Below are positions 48,626 through 57,908 of a stretch of 64,000 bases of DNA, piece after piece; position 1 is the first letter of the stretch, and every line of letters starts with the position of its first letter. The translations under genes and the position numbers were made by a program. The stretch is from Prochlorococcus sp. MIT 0701 (GTDB lineage: Bacteria > Cyanobacteriota > Cyanobacteriia > PCC-6307 > Cyanobiaceae). Below the pieces are notes generated by a model. The model saw only the letters and a program-made list of their open reading frames with translations. It did no database searches and had not been told where the DNA came from. Where the stretch lies: contig NZ_JNBA01000009.1 of assembly GCF_000760295.1 (NCBI RefSeq), forward strand, positions 23,830-87,829, read 5' to 3'.

Positions 48626-49744
48626 ATTCGGCTTCACCAGCTCGAACTGCAGGGGTACCGCAATTACAGCAGGCTTCAGCTGGAGTTGACGGAAAATCGT
48701 CTGCTGGTCATTGGCCCCAACGGCATCGGTAAATCCAACCTTCTCGAAGCCGTAGAGCTGCTCGGCAGCCTGCGCTCGCATCGCGCCAGCAGCGACCAAG
48801 ACTTGATCCACTGGGAAGAACAGCGAGCGCTGCTTCGCGCCATCGCTGATGACACTGAGAAGCTCGAACTGGAATTACGACGGCAAGGAGGTCGTCAAGC
48901 CCGCCGCAACGGCAAAACGCTCACCCGCCAATTGGATCTGATTGGTCCACTGCGTTGCGTGGGGTTTAGCGCTCTCGATCTCAATCTCGTTCGAGGCGAA
49001 CCTGCCCTGCGGCGCCAATGGCTTGATCGCGTCGTACAACAACTTGAACCGATCTATTCAGATCTGATCAGTCGCTTCAACAAGCTGCTGCGTCAACGAA
49101 GCCAGCTATGGCGTCAGTGGCGCCATATCCCGATTCATGAGCGTGATTCGCTCTTGGATGCCTTCGATGTACAGATGGCTTTAGTCAGCACACGCATTCA
49201 TCGACGTCGCAGTCGAGCTCTCGCCCGCCTTGAACCACTCGCAGCCCGATGGCAAGAAACCCTCAGCAAGCACAAGGAACGATTGCGACTCGACTATCAG
49301 CCAGGCAGCCAACTGGAAGGCGAGGAAGAGGAAGAGCCTTGGCGGTTGGCGATCGAAACGCAGCTCCTAGGCCAGCGCAGCGAGGAGGAACGATTAGGGA
49401 GCTGCAGGATCGGTCCTCATCGCGACGAGGTGAGATTGCTGCTCAACGATTCAGAAGCGCGCCGCTTTGGCTCAGCAGGGCAACAACGAACCGTGGTGCT
49501 GGCACTCAAGCTTGCCGAACTAGAACTCGTAGGCGAACTCTGCGGTGAACCCCCTCTGCTGTTATTGGATGACGTTCTTGCGGAACTTGATCCCGGCAGA
49601 CAGTTACTGCTGCTGGAGGCTGTCGGAGAGAAGCATCAGTGCCTCGTTAGCGCGACCCATTTGGAGGGTTTCCAGGATGAATGGCAACAACGATCACAGA
49701 TCATCGAAGCAGGATCTTTGAATCGCTCGGAAGAGGTCCGCTAA
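48626..49744 (+). CDS. recF: DNA replication and repair protein RecF
   Basis: RecF loads RecA at gaps with RecO and RecR. Walker A is [20 protein letters not shown], Walker B is [19 protein letters not shown], and the signature motif region [19 protein letters not shown] is present. The usual N terminus ([20 protein letters not shown]) is encoded upstream of the first standard start, TTG 48686, in the same frame. Upstream of TTG 48686 and after TAA 48602-48604 there is no ATG, GTG or TTG; ATT at 48626 is placed where RecF proteins begin. I use that position, giving about 372 aa. Confidence 0.9.
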   Translation: MRLHQLELQGYRNYSRLQLELTENRLLVIGPNGIGKSNLLEAVELLGSLRSHRASSDQDLIHWEEQRALLRAIADDTEKLELELRRQGGRQARRNGKTLTRQLDLIGPLRCVGFSALDLNLVRGEPALRRQWLDRVVQQLEPIYSDLISRFNKLLRQRSQLWRQWRHIPIHERDSLLDAFDVQMALVSTRIHRRRSRALARLEPLAARWQETLSKHKERLRLDYQPGSQLEGEEEEEPWRLAIETQLLGQRSEEERLGSCRIGPHRDEVRLLLNDSEARRFGSAGQQRTVVLALKLAELELVGELCGEPPLLLLDDVLAELDPGRQLLLLEAVGEKHQCLVSATHLEGFQDEWQQRSQIIEAGSLNRSEEVR

Positions 49745-49771
49745 GGTGGCGAGCTGATTTTTATTGCCTTG

Positions 49772-50245
49772 ATGGAGAGAACCCTGTCTTGCTTGCATCC
49801 CAATCCAGGATGGGAAGACACCGATTGCCAAGACAACGCAAGCTCCATCAATCACAGCGCCACCGACATGGTGGGCAAGCACTGCATCCTCGAGCTTTAT
49901 GACTGCGATCACACCAAGCTCAATGACGAAGCCTTTCTGAGAACCACGATCACAACAGCAGCGAAGCGTGCTGGTGCCACTCTTCTCAATCTCATCACTC
50001 ACAGATTTGAACCTCAGGGGGTCACAGGGCTTGCCCTGCTGGCTGAATCGCATCTCTCCATCCACACATGGCCTGAGAATGGTTATGCCGCGGTGGATGT
50101 CTTCACTTGCGGCGATCAAACGATGCCGGAACGAGCTTGTGAGCTCTTACGCCAGGAACTTGGTGCCAAAAGCCATGCATTAAAGAGCTTCCAACGGGAA
50201 ACACCAGCAGCTCTAGCGACCGCAATACGCCATCCAAAGGCTTAA
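49772..50245 (+). CDS. speD: S-adenosylmethionine decarboxylase proenzyme
   Basis: SpeD makes decarboxylated AdoMet for spermidine synthesis. The proenzyme cleaves itself before the serine in [14 protein letters not shown] to form a pyruvoyl group. Other family marks are [19 protein letters not shown], the catalytic cysteine in DVFTCGD, and PERACELL. The first 30 residues are unconserved; ATG 49772 and the preceding TTG 49769 are both possible. Confidence 0.93.
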   Translation: MERTLSCLHPNPGWEDTDCQDNASSINHSATDMVGKHCILELYDCDHTKLNDEAFLRTTITTAAKRAGATLLNLITHRFEPQGVTGLALLAESHLSIHTWPENGYAAVDVFTCGDQTMPERACELLRQELGAKSHALKSFQRETPAALATAIRHPKA

Positions 50246-50397
50246 TCAGCTAGAGCGAGCTGCTGAATACCAATACTGAAGCGCTTGAGTGGTCGTCACG
50301 GGCACTTCTAGAACACAAGGTGTATCTCACGCCTGCTCACATTGACCCATTCATCCATCTTCCGGTTAGTGGTGGCTTGAGATTCAGAGGCTGGTGA

Positions 50398-50655
50398 CTA
50401 GTCAAGCCTCGTGTTCTGCTCAAACTTATCCAAATGCTCTTCTTCTAACCTCAACCTTTGCTCTTCCCTTTTCCGATCATCGTCTCTCTTTCTCTCTTCT
50501 AAAGTAAGAACTTGCCCCAACCCAATCACCATTCCATTGAGCTCATCAAACCTTTTGTTCATGAGCCCTAGCATTTTTTCTAGGTCTTGGATAGCTAATT
50601 CTGTTTGACTGAGCTGTTCTTGAGACTCCTTCAGCAGTTCCGATGTAGGCTTCAT
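50398..50655 (-). CDS. Coiled-coil hypothetical protein, 85 aa
   Basis: I take ATG 50655 (MKPTSELLKESQEQLSQTEL); the frame is open to 50712. The product is one long helix with heptads (LAIQDLEKMLGLMNKRFDEL) and a charged C-terminal coil (ERKRDDDRKREEQRLRLEEE). There is no membrane span or known motif. It probably oligomerises. Confidence 0.6.
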   Translation of the reverse strand: MKPTSELLKESQEQLSQTELAIQDLEKMLGLMNKRFDELNGMVIGLGQVLTLEERKRDDDRKREEQRLRLEEEHLDKFEQNTRLD

Positions 50656-51701
50656 AGCAAGTATTGAAAAGTATTTGAATACAGAGAAATTTTCTAGCGA
50701 AAGAGTGACCACAACGTTCTAACCATTTGACTAAGTCGTTCCAACCACTTATCTACAACCACAACTAACACTGGATATTTAGACAAGGAAGATAAGAGCC
50801 TAGTAAATATAAATGCCGGAGCGAGAGAATGATTTAGCATGAACACAGGTTCGGTTTACTCTCCATCTCTCAGCCATTAGCAATGTATATGGATGCATAC
50901 AAGAGGATATTAAGCCTGGGCAAAACGATGGAGAGGGATTAGCCATCATCTCTATACTCTTCTCAAAAGCATTGAAGCCTTCATTCAAGCTAAAGAGTTG
51001 TTAGTTCCAGCAGCCCTTTCTAAATAGGCCTCACCACTTTCTATCAGCGAAGAGAGCAGTAATTTTCTATTTGATTCATCATTACAGCAACTATGCCAAC
51101 TACGGCAGGTTGGAATGTGATGGCATCAGTGAGTAGCACCCCAGCTTTTTGCAACTGGCATCAAGCCTGAAAGCTTGCTCCAAACGGTATGCATGGTTTT
51201 GCCAGAACTACCGGCACCAAAGCAAAAGCGGCTCAAGGTGCCATTGGGGCTCAAGGAAGCTGAAACGGCTGGTTGAAAAAGGTAGAAGCAGTCATTGCAA
51301 GAAGAACCGGGTCTCACCAGGACAGCAGAAATTACCGTTTGCCTTTAACATCAGGCTCAATCAAATTCCAGAAGATTGGCATCAAGTTGTGGTGAGATTT
51401 AGAAAAGCCAATGGCATCCGCGATGGTGATTCAAGGCTATTGCTGAGGTGAACAGGTTGAGCAAATAAGCCTATTAATAAACGTATTAAACGCAGGGGCT
51501 GAGTTCACTGTGGCTAAATATTTTAAATGGAACTGACCAATGCAGAATCACCAATGGAAGAATTACCAGAGCGATATTAGTGCCAGGTATTTAATAGTTA
51601 ATTAGCTGCTTTTATGAGAGTTTTGATGAGACGTTAAATCCGAGATGGGCCAGTACTATTTAACGACTTCCCAGCCGTAGTTGTCAGGCCAGCCCTCGCT
51701 C
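50656..51701. other. Gene-poor kilobase
   Basis: No confident gene. A forward frame at 51149-51451 and a second overlapping frame (FATGIKPESLLQTVCMVLPE) look like parts of one decayed reading frame. A 15-bp direct repeat (AGGCCAGCCCTCGCT) at 51686-51700 and 51768-51782 lies at the edge, the second copy inside the barrel gene. Confidence 0.4.
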
Positions 51702-52715
51702 TCATCTCGCCGTAGGGTTACAGTGGTGCCCATCCAACGTATACGTCGATTTGGTATAGCACTTATTAGGCCAGCCCTCGCTTGAATCATGAACGCGTAT
51801 ATTCCTATGCCTAACGGCTTCAGATAAGGCTTGAATGGTTGGCTTTTGCCATGCTTTTTTCTTGGTTTCTGCAGCTGAACTATTACTACCAAAGCGATAG
51901 CTGATGTTTCCTGAAACTCTGGTTTCAAAGGCTTCGTCATAGGAAACATTGATGCCAGCTGTTAAACCATCAGCGATCAGATAATCCAGCTCAACCTGCA
52001 CACCAGAACCATCAGCATCATCAAGATCACCTTGCTGGTAGTAATAACCAACAGAGGCATTGAGATCAGGGGTGATGAAATAACCAACATCAAGGCCATA
52101 GGTATCAAGCGCTCCGCCTTGAAAGGCTCTATTTAGCTGCTGCTCTGTATCACCAACAGGGATAAGGGCATAGGCATTGAAGTTCCAGGTATCAGATACT
52201 GCTTCTAAACCTGCTGCGATCTGCTGAAAGAAAGCACTTTCCTTGTCGTAGAGGGTGACACCTGAATCAGCATTGCCTGTATTCATCGGCCGGCTGTCAT
52301 AGCCAGCATTCACTCCAACCATCCAAGAGCGGTCTCCGTTTAGCCAGCGGTAACCCAAACGAGTTGAAGTGCTGATCGTGGTACCAGCAACCTCTGTATT
52401 GACGATGCTGCTGGTGCCGCCGTAATCAGCAAAGTTGGCATTGAGCAGAACATCAGCAAAGAACACACTGTTCTCACCAACAGCTATCGGCAGAAACGCG
52501 CCAATACCTGCTTGGTTAGGCGTTCCTGCTCCTTGCAATGCACCTTGAAAACCCCAGTTGAAGCGCACAGCATCCTTGAGGTTGATCTCCATCACGCCGA
52601 GATCTGCTGCACTGCCGTCTTCTTCTTGAGCAGCTACTGGTTGGATGGGTGTGTTGACTAAAGCAAGAGCCGCAGCACCAGTGAGCGATAAGGAGAGGCG
52701 AAGGGAATGCTGCAC
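51702..52715 (-). CDS. Inverse-autotransporter-like outer-membrane beta-barrel
   Basis: The 337-aa protein starts at GTG 52715 with a signal peptide (LSLTGAAALALVNTPIQPVA). The body is an amphipathic beta-barrel (FFADVLLNANFADYGGTSSI, TSTRLGYRWLNGDRSWMVGV, NAGYDSRPMNTG, then VGYYYQQGDLDDADGSGVQV and VSGNISYRFG), the pattern of the intimin/invasin-type inverse autotransporter barrel. In marine cyanobacteria such barrels often stand without long passenger domains. The C terminus carries an odd tail (DSSEGWPNKCYTKSTYTLDG) after the expected end, which is partly repeated out of frame downstream. Confidence 0.75.
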   Translation of the reverse strand: MQHSLRLSLSLTGAAALALVNTPIQPVAAQEEDGSAADLGVMEINLKDAVRFNWGFQGALQGAGTPNQAGIGAFLPIAVGENSVFFADVLLNANFADYGGTSSIVNTEVAGTTISTSTRLGYRWLNGDRSWMVGVNAGYDSRPMNTGNADSGVTLYDKESAFFQQIAAGLEAVSDTWNFNAYALIPVGDTEQQLNRAFQGGALDTYGLDVGYFITPDLNASVGYYYQQGDLDDADGSGVQVELDYLIADGLTAGINVSYDEAFETRVSGNISYRFGSNSSAAETKKKAWQKPTIQALSEAVRHRNIRVHDSSEGWPNKCYTKSTYTLDGHHCNPTAR

Positions 52716-53780
52716 TGGGATTGAGCGCTTAAAAGGTCACTCATTATCTGGTTGATTTCTGGTTACAGCTATCAGGCCACATCAACTGCAGAACTCATCT
52801 GTTTAGGGTTTGTGCCAACAAACATCAAAAAGCCCCGCCTTAGAGCGGGGCTTTTGCTTATTTAGTTTCTCCCCCTGGGGCGGTGGCGACTTTTTGTTTT
52901 CATCCTTCACCGCTATCAATAGATTCACTCAACCTCTTTAAAAACGCAGTGACCTGGCTCAATGCCAGCCGTGAGTTTGAGCACAAGCATCAAAAACATG
53001 TGCGTTTTCTCTGCAAGTAGAGAAAATAACTGCCATGAAGAAGGGCACCCGCGTTGGAGGCCCTCAAGTCCAGGACTAGTTGTCAGGGCATCTAAGACCT
53101 CGGTCTTCAAGTTCCGGTTTTCACCGAGAAGGAAAGGGCGTTCAGTAGGAAAAAGTGCTAATTCTCCCTCCCATGTGCAGCCTCTCTAGCTGCTGGAATT
53201 TGATGTGCAGAAATGCTCATGGTTGATTCGGCAAAAGTCTGTATTGTTTGCGAGCTAGAAGCGCAGCCGCAGGTTTGCCACCAGCACACCCAAACAGCAT
53301 TGAACACTTGGATAAGAACACAGCCATTCATGAGGCAGAGGTGCTTCGCCTTGAGGCATCCCTCGCCGCAAAGCCCCATAGCCAACAAAACCTGATTGAC
53401 CGCAAGCATCCAAGCACCAAGAAGACGACTAATAGTCGCTCTGCTCGCCCTGAATCAAGCTCAAAGCAAAACTGAAGCAATCATCAGTTTTTCCTGCGTT
53501 ATCAAGATGCAGACGGACAAGGGATAGGGGCATCTCAACAGCCACCCTTGTTAGCCATCGTGACTCCAAAGCCGGCAGAGCTAGCTCTAGCTAGCTGATT
53601 CCCTCTCAATCTCCAAATCAAGCTGTTGTTGCTACTCGCCCAGCTGGTTGAGCAGCAACAACAATCTTTCAGGCTTGTGGCCCATGACATCAGCCACAGC
53701 AGCCAGTTCAATCATCCCCCGATAGCAACTCAGTCAAGAGGAGTCGCGAAAGGGATACAGCCGCAAGCCATTGCAAGCCT
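52716..53780. other. Gene-poor kilobase upstream of the barrel gene
   Basis: Apart from the terminator at 52828-52855, I find only short overlapping ORFs. A pair at 53213-53395 and 53248-53475 gives a cysteine-rich start (SAKVCIVCELEAQPQVCHQH) in one frame and a helical, lysine-rich tail in the other, possibly one small gene broken by a frameshift. Not enough to call. Confidence 0.4.
52828..52855. terminator. Strong orphan bidirectional terminator
   Basis: An 11-bp perfect stem (AAAAGCCCCGC with GCGGGGCTTTT) around CTTAGA, with A and T runs on either side so that it can act on both strands. It lies upstream of the barrel gene, not after a clear CDS. It could end a small RNA or a transcript from the right. 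Confidence 0.8.
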
Positions 53781-54647
53781 TCAATGCACTTGGCCAGTGC
53801 GATTGAGCTTGCCACTGACCAAACCTTCCAGATCAAGGCTGATGGAGGTGAAACCCAGCGCAAGGAAATGCGCGACGACCTGCTCACGATCCAACTCAAG
53901 CACCACATCCTCAATCCGATCAGCGGGAACTTCAATGCGTGCAGCCAAGCCCTGGCTGCGCACTCGCACCTCAGCAAAACCAAGCGTTCTTAACCAGGCT
54001 TCAGCCAGACCAACCTGACGCAATCGTTGAGCGTTGATGCTATTGCCATAGGGAAAACGTGATGCCAGGCAGGGCTGCGCGGGCTTATCCCACCAAGGGA
54101 ATCCAAGAGCTCGTGACATCTGACGTACACCTGCCTTGCCAATCTCCAATTCAGCCAGCGGAGAACGCACACCCGCCTCAAGGCCCGCCTCAATGCCAGG
54201 CCGATGCTCTCCCAAGTCGTCGTGATTCACGCCATCCACCACCTGAGCTCCACCGGCTGATTGCGCAATCGGACCCAGATGCCGATGTAATTCACGCTTA
54301 CAAGCAAAACAACGGTCTGTGGGATTGCTGCTATAGGCCGGATCATCCAATTCTTGAGTCATGCATTCCTGGTGACGAATCTCAAGCCAGGCAGCCTGTT
54401 GACGTGCTTCATCGAGAAGCTCAGGGGCAAGTGCAGGAGAAACCCCTGTCACAGCAAAGGCTTGGGGGCCAAGTTGTTCCCGCGCAATCGCTGCCACTAG
54501 TGCACTATCAACTCCACCGGAATAGGCCACACAAACGCGTCCAAAACTGGCAAGACGCTTGCGCAACATCTGCAACTGGGCATACTCCCGCTCCGGCAAA
54601 GGTTCCAACTGCCGAAACACCGCTGCACCAGCCGTCCCAGCAACCAC
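53781..54647 (-). CDS. larE: LarE-family ATP-dependent sacrificial sulfur transferase
   Basis: The 288-aa protein has the PP-loop CVAYSGGVDSALVAAIA (residues 39-55), then NPTDRCFACKRELHRHLGPI, DGVNHDDLGEHRPGIEAGLE and DKPAQPCLASRFPYGN with the sulfur-donor cysteine. LarE makes thiolated pyridine for the nickel-pincer cofactor of lactate racemase. No larB, larC or larA is visible nearby, so the product may serve another purpose. It is divergent from the cobalamin adenosyltransferase homologue (49 bp). Confidence 0.9.
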   Translation of the reverse strand: MVAGTAGAAVFRQLEPLPEREYAQLQMLRKRLASFGRVCVAYSGGVDSALVAAIAREQLGPQAFAVTGVSPALAPELLDEARQQAAWLEIRHQECMTQELDDPAYSSNPTDRCFACKRELHRHLGPIAQSAGGAQVVDGVNHDDLGEHRPGIEAGLEAGVRSPLAELEIGKAGVRQMSRALGFPWWDKPAQPCLASRFPYGNSINAQRLRQVGLAEAWLRTLGFAEVRVRSQGLAARIEVPADRIEDVVLELDREQVVAHFLALGFTSISLDLEGLVSGKLNRTGQVH

Positions 54648-54696
54648 CTTCTCAGCCCATCGATCTCGTTAAGCTCCAACCGTAGAGGACCCGTCA

Positions 54697-55905
54697 ATGG
54701 CTTCGCAGACGGCAGCATCCAAGACACCCAGAAATCGCCAAACATCAAGCGGCAGAAGAGGACGTGGGATTGGCATCGCGACCGCAGCCGAAAGCAATGA
54801 ACGCAGTCATGGCCAACTGCACATCTATGACGGCGAGGGAAAAGGTAAAAGTCAGGCCGCTCTTGGTGTTGTCCTACGCACCATCGGGCTCGGCATCTGC
54901 GAGCAACGACGAACCAGGGTGCTGTTGCTTCGATTCCTAAAAGGCCCAGGCCGGGCCTACGACGAAGATGCTGCTATTGAGGCACTGCAACAGGGCTTCC
55001 CTCACCTGATCGACCAAGTACGCACTGGTCGGGGTGCATTTTTCATCGCCGAGGACGCTACCCGCTTTGATCGCCAAGAAGCCCAACGCGGCTGGGATAT
55101 CGCCAAGGGAGCCATCGCCAGCGCCCTCTATTCAGTCGTTGTGCTTGATGAACTCAATCCCGTGCTGGATCTAGGCCTGCTGGCTGTTGACGATGTGGTC
55201 AAAACACTCACCGACCGACCTGACGGCATGGAGATCATCGTCACCGGACGTGCCGCTCCACGAGCCCTAGTTCAGGTAGCCGATCTGCATTCCGAAATGC
55301 GCGCCCATCGTCGGCCGGAGCCTCAGGATGACAGCGTCATTCCCTTCATGACCACCGGTGGAATTGAGATCTACACCGGTGAAGGCAAAGGCAAATCCAC
55401 CAGTGCCCTAGGCAAGGCTCTACAGGCCATTGGCCGTGGCATCAGCCAAGACAAAAGCCATCGCGTGTTGATCTTGCAGTGGCTTAAAGGTGGCAATGGC
55501 TACACCGAAGACGCTGCGATTGCCGCCTTAAGAGAAAGCTATCCCCACCTTGTTGATCATCTTCGCTCCGGCCGTGATGCCATCGTCTGGCGAGGTCAAC
55601 AACAACCGATCGATTACGTCGAAGCAGAGCGCGCCTGGGAAATTGCCAGAGCCGCCATCGCCAGTGGGCTCTATAAAACTGTCATCCTCGATGAACTCAA
55701 TCCCAGCGTGGATCTTGAACTGATTCCTGTGGAGCCGATTGTTCAGACCCTGCTGCGCAAGCCGGCTGAAACCGAAGTGATCATCACCGGCCGCTGCAAA
55801 AACCAACCTGCCTACTTCGATCTGGCCGGCGTCCACTCAGAAATGGTGTGCCACAAGCACTATGCCGAACAGGGCGTAGACCTCAAGCGAGGCGTGGATT
55901 ACTGA
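54697..55905 (+). CDS. Tandem-domain corrinoid adenosyltransferase-like protein
   Basis: The 402-aa protein contains two copies of the CobA/CobO/BtuR P-loop domain. The first has YDGEGKGKSQAALGVVLRTI (residues 44-63) and VVLDELNPVLDLGLL; the second has YTGEGKGKSTSALGKALQAI (from residue 226) and VILDELNPSVDLELI. Both copies also keep HSEMRAH/HSEMVCH endings. This family adenosylates cob(I)alamin using ATP. The fused duplication seems to be a picocyanobacterial feature; each half keeps its nucleotide loop, so both may be active. Confidence 0.88.
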   Translation: MASQTAASKTPRNRQTSSGRRGRGIGIATAAESNERSHGQLHIYDGEGKGKSQAALGVVLRTIGLGICEQRRTRVLLLRFLKGPGRAYDEDAAIEALQQGFPHLIDQVRTGRGAFFIAEDATRFDRQEAQRGWDIAKGAIASALYSVVVLDELNPVLDLGLLAVDDVVKTLTDRPDGMEIIVTGRAAPRALVQVADLHSEMRAHRRPEPQDDSVIPFMTTGGIEIYTGEGKGKSTSALGKALQAIGRGISQDKSHRVLILQWLKGGNGYTEDAAIAALRESYPHLVDHLRSGRDAIVWRGQQQPIDYVEAERAWEIARAAIASGLYKTVILDELNPSVDLELIPVEPIVQTLLRKPAETEVIITGRCKNQPAYFDLAGVHSEMVCHKHYAEQGVDLKRGVDY

Positions 55906-56201
55906 ATAAATAACGCTTCTCGAACACCTTCAACTAATTCCTGTCCCATCAAAGCCAATATCGAGACTCGATCATATGGGAATTAAAACGGTTCAAACTC
56001 TTATTTCTAGAAGCCCAGCAGATAAAACAGCTTGATCAAGGCGACTTGCATGACACGGCCACGAGCGGGCAGATAGAAGCAAGCCGCGACAGCCTTCCTC
56101 CCGACCCGGCGAGTTAGAGGTTCAGTCAATCACCAACTTTCAACTGGAATAGGTTGCCCTGCATGAGCATGGGGGACGAGCCAGAGGGATGCAGGCTGAT
56201 C

Positions 56202-57386
56202 TCAGTAGCGTTGCACCGAGGGGTCAACTTCCTGGCTCCAAGCGTCGATGCCACCTGCCACATTGAGGCCCTCGATACCAGCACGCTTGAGAGCGATCAG
56301 GGCCTTGGCGCTTCGCCCCCCCAGCTTGCAGTGCACATAAAGTCGCTTCCCCTTGACCAAATAGCGCAATTGCTCGATAGCACTCCCGCTCTCGATCTGA
56401 TCAAGGGGTATCAGCACAGACCCGGCAATAGTGGCAATTTCCGCTTCCTTGGGGGTGCGCACATCAACTAGCAAAACGTCGTCTGCACCGCTCTCGAGCA
56501 GCGCTTTTAAATCGCTGACACTAATACTCTCCACCGCGCCTGCCTCCGGGGCAATGTTGCCCATTCCACAGAAATTCTGATAGTCAATCAGCCTATCGAT
56601 TACAGGGCTGTCGGGGCTAGGGCATAACTTGAGCTCGCGGAAGCTCATCTTTAGGGCATCGAATAGTAGAAGCCTGCCGCTGAGGCTGGTCCCGACCCCG
56701 ATGATGATCTTCACCGTTTCGATGGCCTGGATCAGGCCGATGATGCCAGGCAACACTCCAACGACACCACCTTCTGCGCAGGAAGGAACCATGTCTGCCG
56801 GTGGCGGTTCGGGGTAAAGATCGCGGTAGTTAGGACTATCTCTAGTGAGATTAAAAACCGAAGCCTGACCTTCAAACCTGAAGACTGCACCGTAGATATT
56901 GGGCTTCCCCAGCATCACGCAAGCGTCGTTGACCAGATAGCGAGTAGGGAAGTTGTCCGTACCATCGCAAACGATGTCATAAGGCCGGATGATGTCGAGA
57001 GCGTTGTCGCTAGTGAGGGCGATCTCGTAAAGATCCACCTGGCAATGGGGATTAATCTCGTGGATGCGAGCTTTTGCCGACTCGATTTTCGGCTTGCCAA
57101 GCCAGCTTGTGCCGTGAATCACCTGACGCTGCAGGTTGCTGTGATCCACCACATCAAAATCAACGATACCCAGACGCCCTACACCGGCAGCGGCTAGGTA
57201 GAGCAGTATCGGAGAGCCAAGTCCCCCGATGCCGACGCAGAGCACCGAGGCAGCCTTGAGCCGCTGCTGTCCTGCTAGCCCCACCTCAGGAAGAATCAGG
57301 TGCCGTGAGAAACGTGCGATCTCATCTGGTATTAGCTCAACACTACTGATATCAAGAGGAAGCATGGCGGCTAGTGCGTGGGACAA
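56202..57386 (-). CDS. moeB: MoeB/ThiF-family E1-like adenylyltransferase with rhodanese domain
   Basis: The 394-aa protein has an adenylation domain (VGIGGLGSPILLYLAAAGVG, IVDFDVVDHSNLQRQV, CDGTDNFPTRYLVND) and a C-terminal rhodanese domain with catalytic loop VHCKLGGRS. It activates the C terminus of a small sulfur carrier (MoaD or ThiS) and transfers sulfur for molybdopterin or thiamine synthesis. The structural zinc cysteines usual after the adenylation domain are not visible: the place reads LKLCPSPDSPVIDRLIDY with one cysteine. Starts at 57386 or 57362 are possible. Confidence 0.92.
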   Translation of the reverse strand: MSHALAAMLPLDISSVELIPDEIARFSRHLILPEVGLAGQQRLKAASVLCVGIGGLGSPILLYLAAAGVGRLGIVDFDVVDHSNLQRQVIHGTSWLGKPKIESAKARIHEINPHCQVDLYEIALTSDNALDIIRPYDIVCDGTDNFPTRYLVNDACVMLGKPNIYGAVFRFEGQASVFNLTRDSPNYRDLYPEPPPADMVPSCAEGGVVGVLPGIIGLIQAIETVKIIIGVGTSLSGRLLLFDALKMSFRELKLCPSPDSPVIDRLIDYQNFCGMGNIAPEAGAVESISVSDLKALLESGADDVLLVDVRTPKEAEIATIAGSVLIPLDQIESGSAIEQLRYLVKGKRLYVHCKLGGRSAKALIALKRAGIEGLNVAGGIDAWSQEVDPSVQRY

Positions 57387-57683
57387 AGCACATCGGCCTT
57401 CTTAGTCTCCCAAAGCTTCTAAGCAAACCAACGCCCATTAGTGCTGGTCGATGAACTCAACCACAACCTCAATCATGACCTTCTACCTCTAAAAGAAAAG
57501 GCCTATGAATGCAGAAGAATCACGGCTATCTCCAGACAACCAGTTAAAGGGGGAGGCCCAAGCCAAAACGAGCATCATAGGCATTCTACTATCCCAGTAT
57601 TAGCATTACCTATTAGGCATGGGGTGTGAATAAGTCTTCTGGCAAAAGATTGCCAAATAAAGGCACTTCATCTTAAAACAATA
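57387..57683. other. Intergenic stretch between moeB and the surface-protein locus
   Basis: About 300 bp, AT-rich toward the right. No ORF, hairpin or repeat of note. It must contain the promoters for moeB and the locus that follows. Confidence 0.45.
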
Positions 57684-57908
57684 ATGAAGTTATATCAATT
57701 GACTGCTTTTAAGGTGCACTCTCCCGGTCACGCAGATTATTGCTACAAGGTGCCAAGACAGCTCCTTGATGGATCAGCCTGCCTGCAGATCAAGCTGCCA
57801 GCGTTGGCGCGAGTGGAAGCAGGGCATGGCCAAGGGCATAGGAATGAGCAAGGGCAAGGGCATGGGCATGGGCAAGCTCTAAGCCGCTGGCGAGGCTTGC
57901 GGCGATGA
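57684..57908 (+). CDS. Small Gly/His-rich ORF coupled to the giant surface protein
   Basis: The 74-residue product starts with MKLYQLTAFKVHSPGHADYC, and its second half has a Gly-His-Gln repeat (EAGHGQGHRNEQGQGHGHGQ). The stop codon overlaps the ATG of the giant gene (ATGA). It may be a leader or a small partner of that gene, or the old 5' end of it in another frame. The clean overlap supports translation. Confidence 0.4.
   Translation: MKLYQLTAFKVHSPGHADYCYKVPRQLLDGSACLQIKLPALARVEAGHGQGHRNEQGQGHGHGQALSRWRGLRR

Noticed and set aside
51149..51451. Forward 100-codon ORF
   Set aside because: Composition changes midway and a better reading of the first half is in another frame, so it is at most part of a decayed gene.
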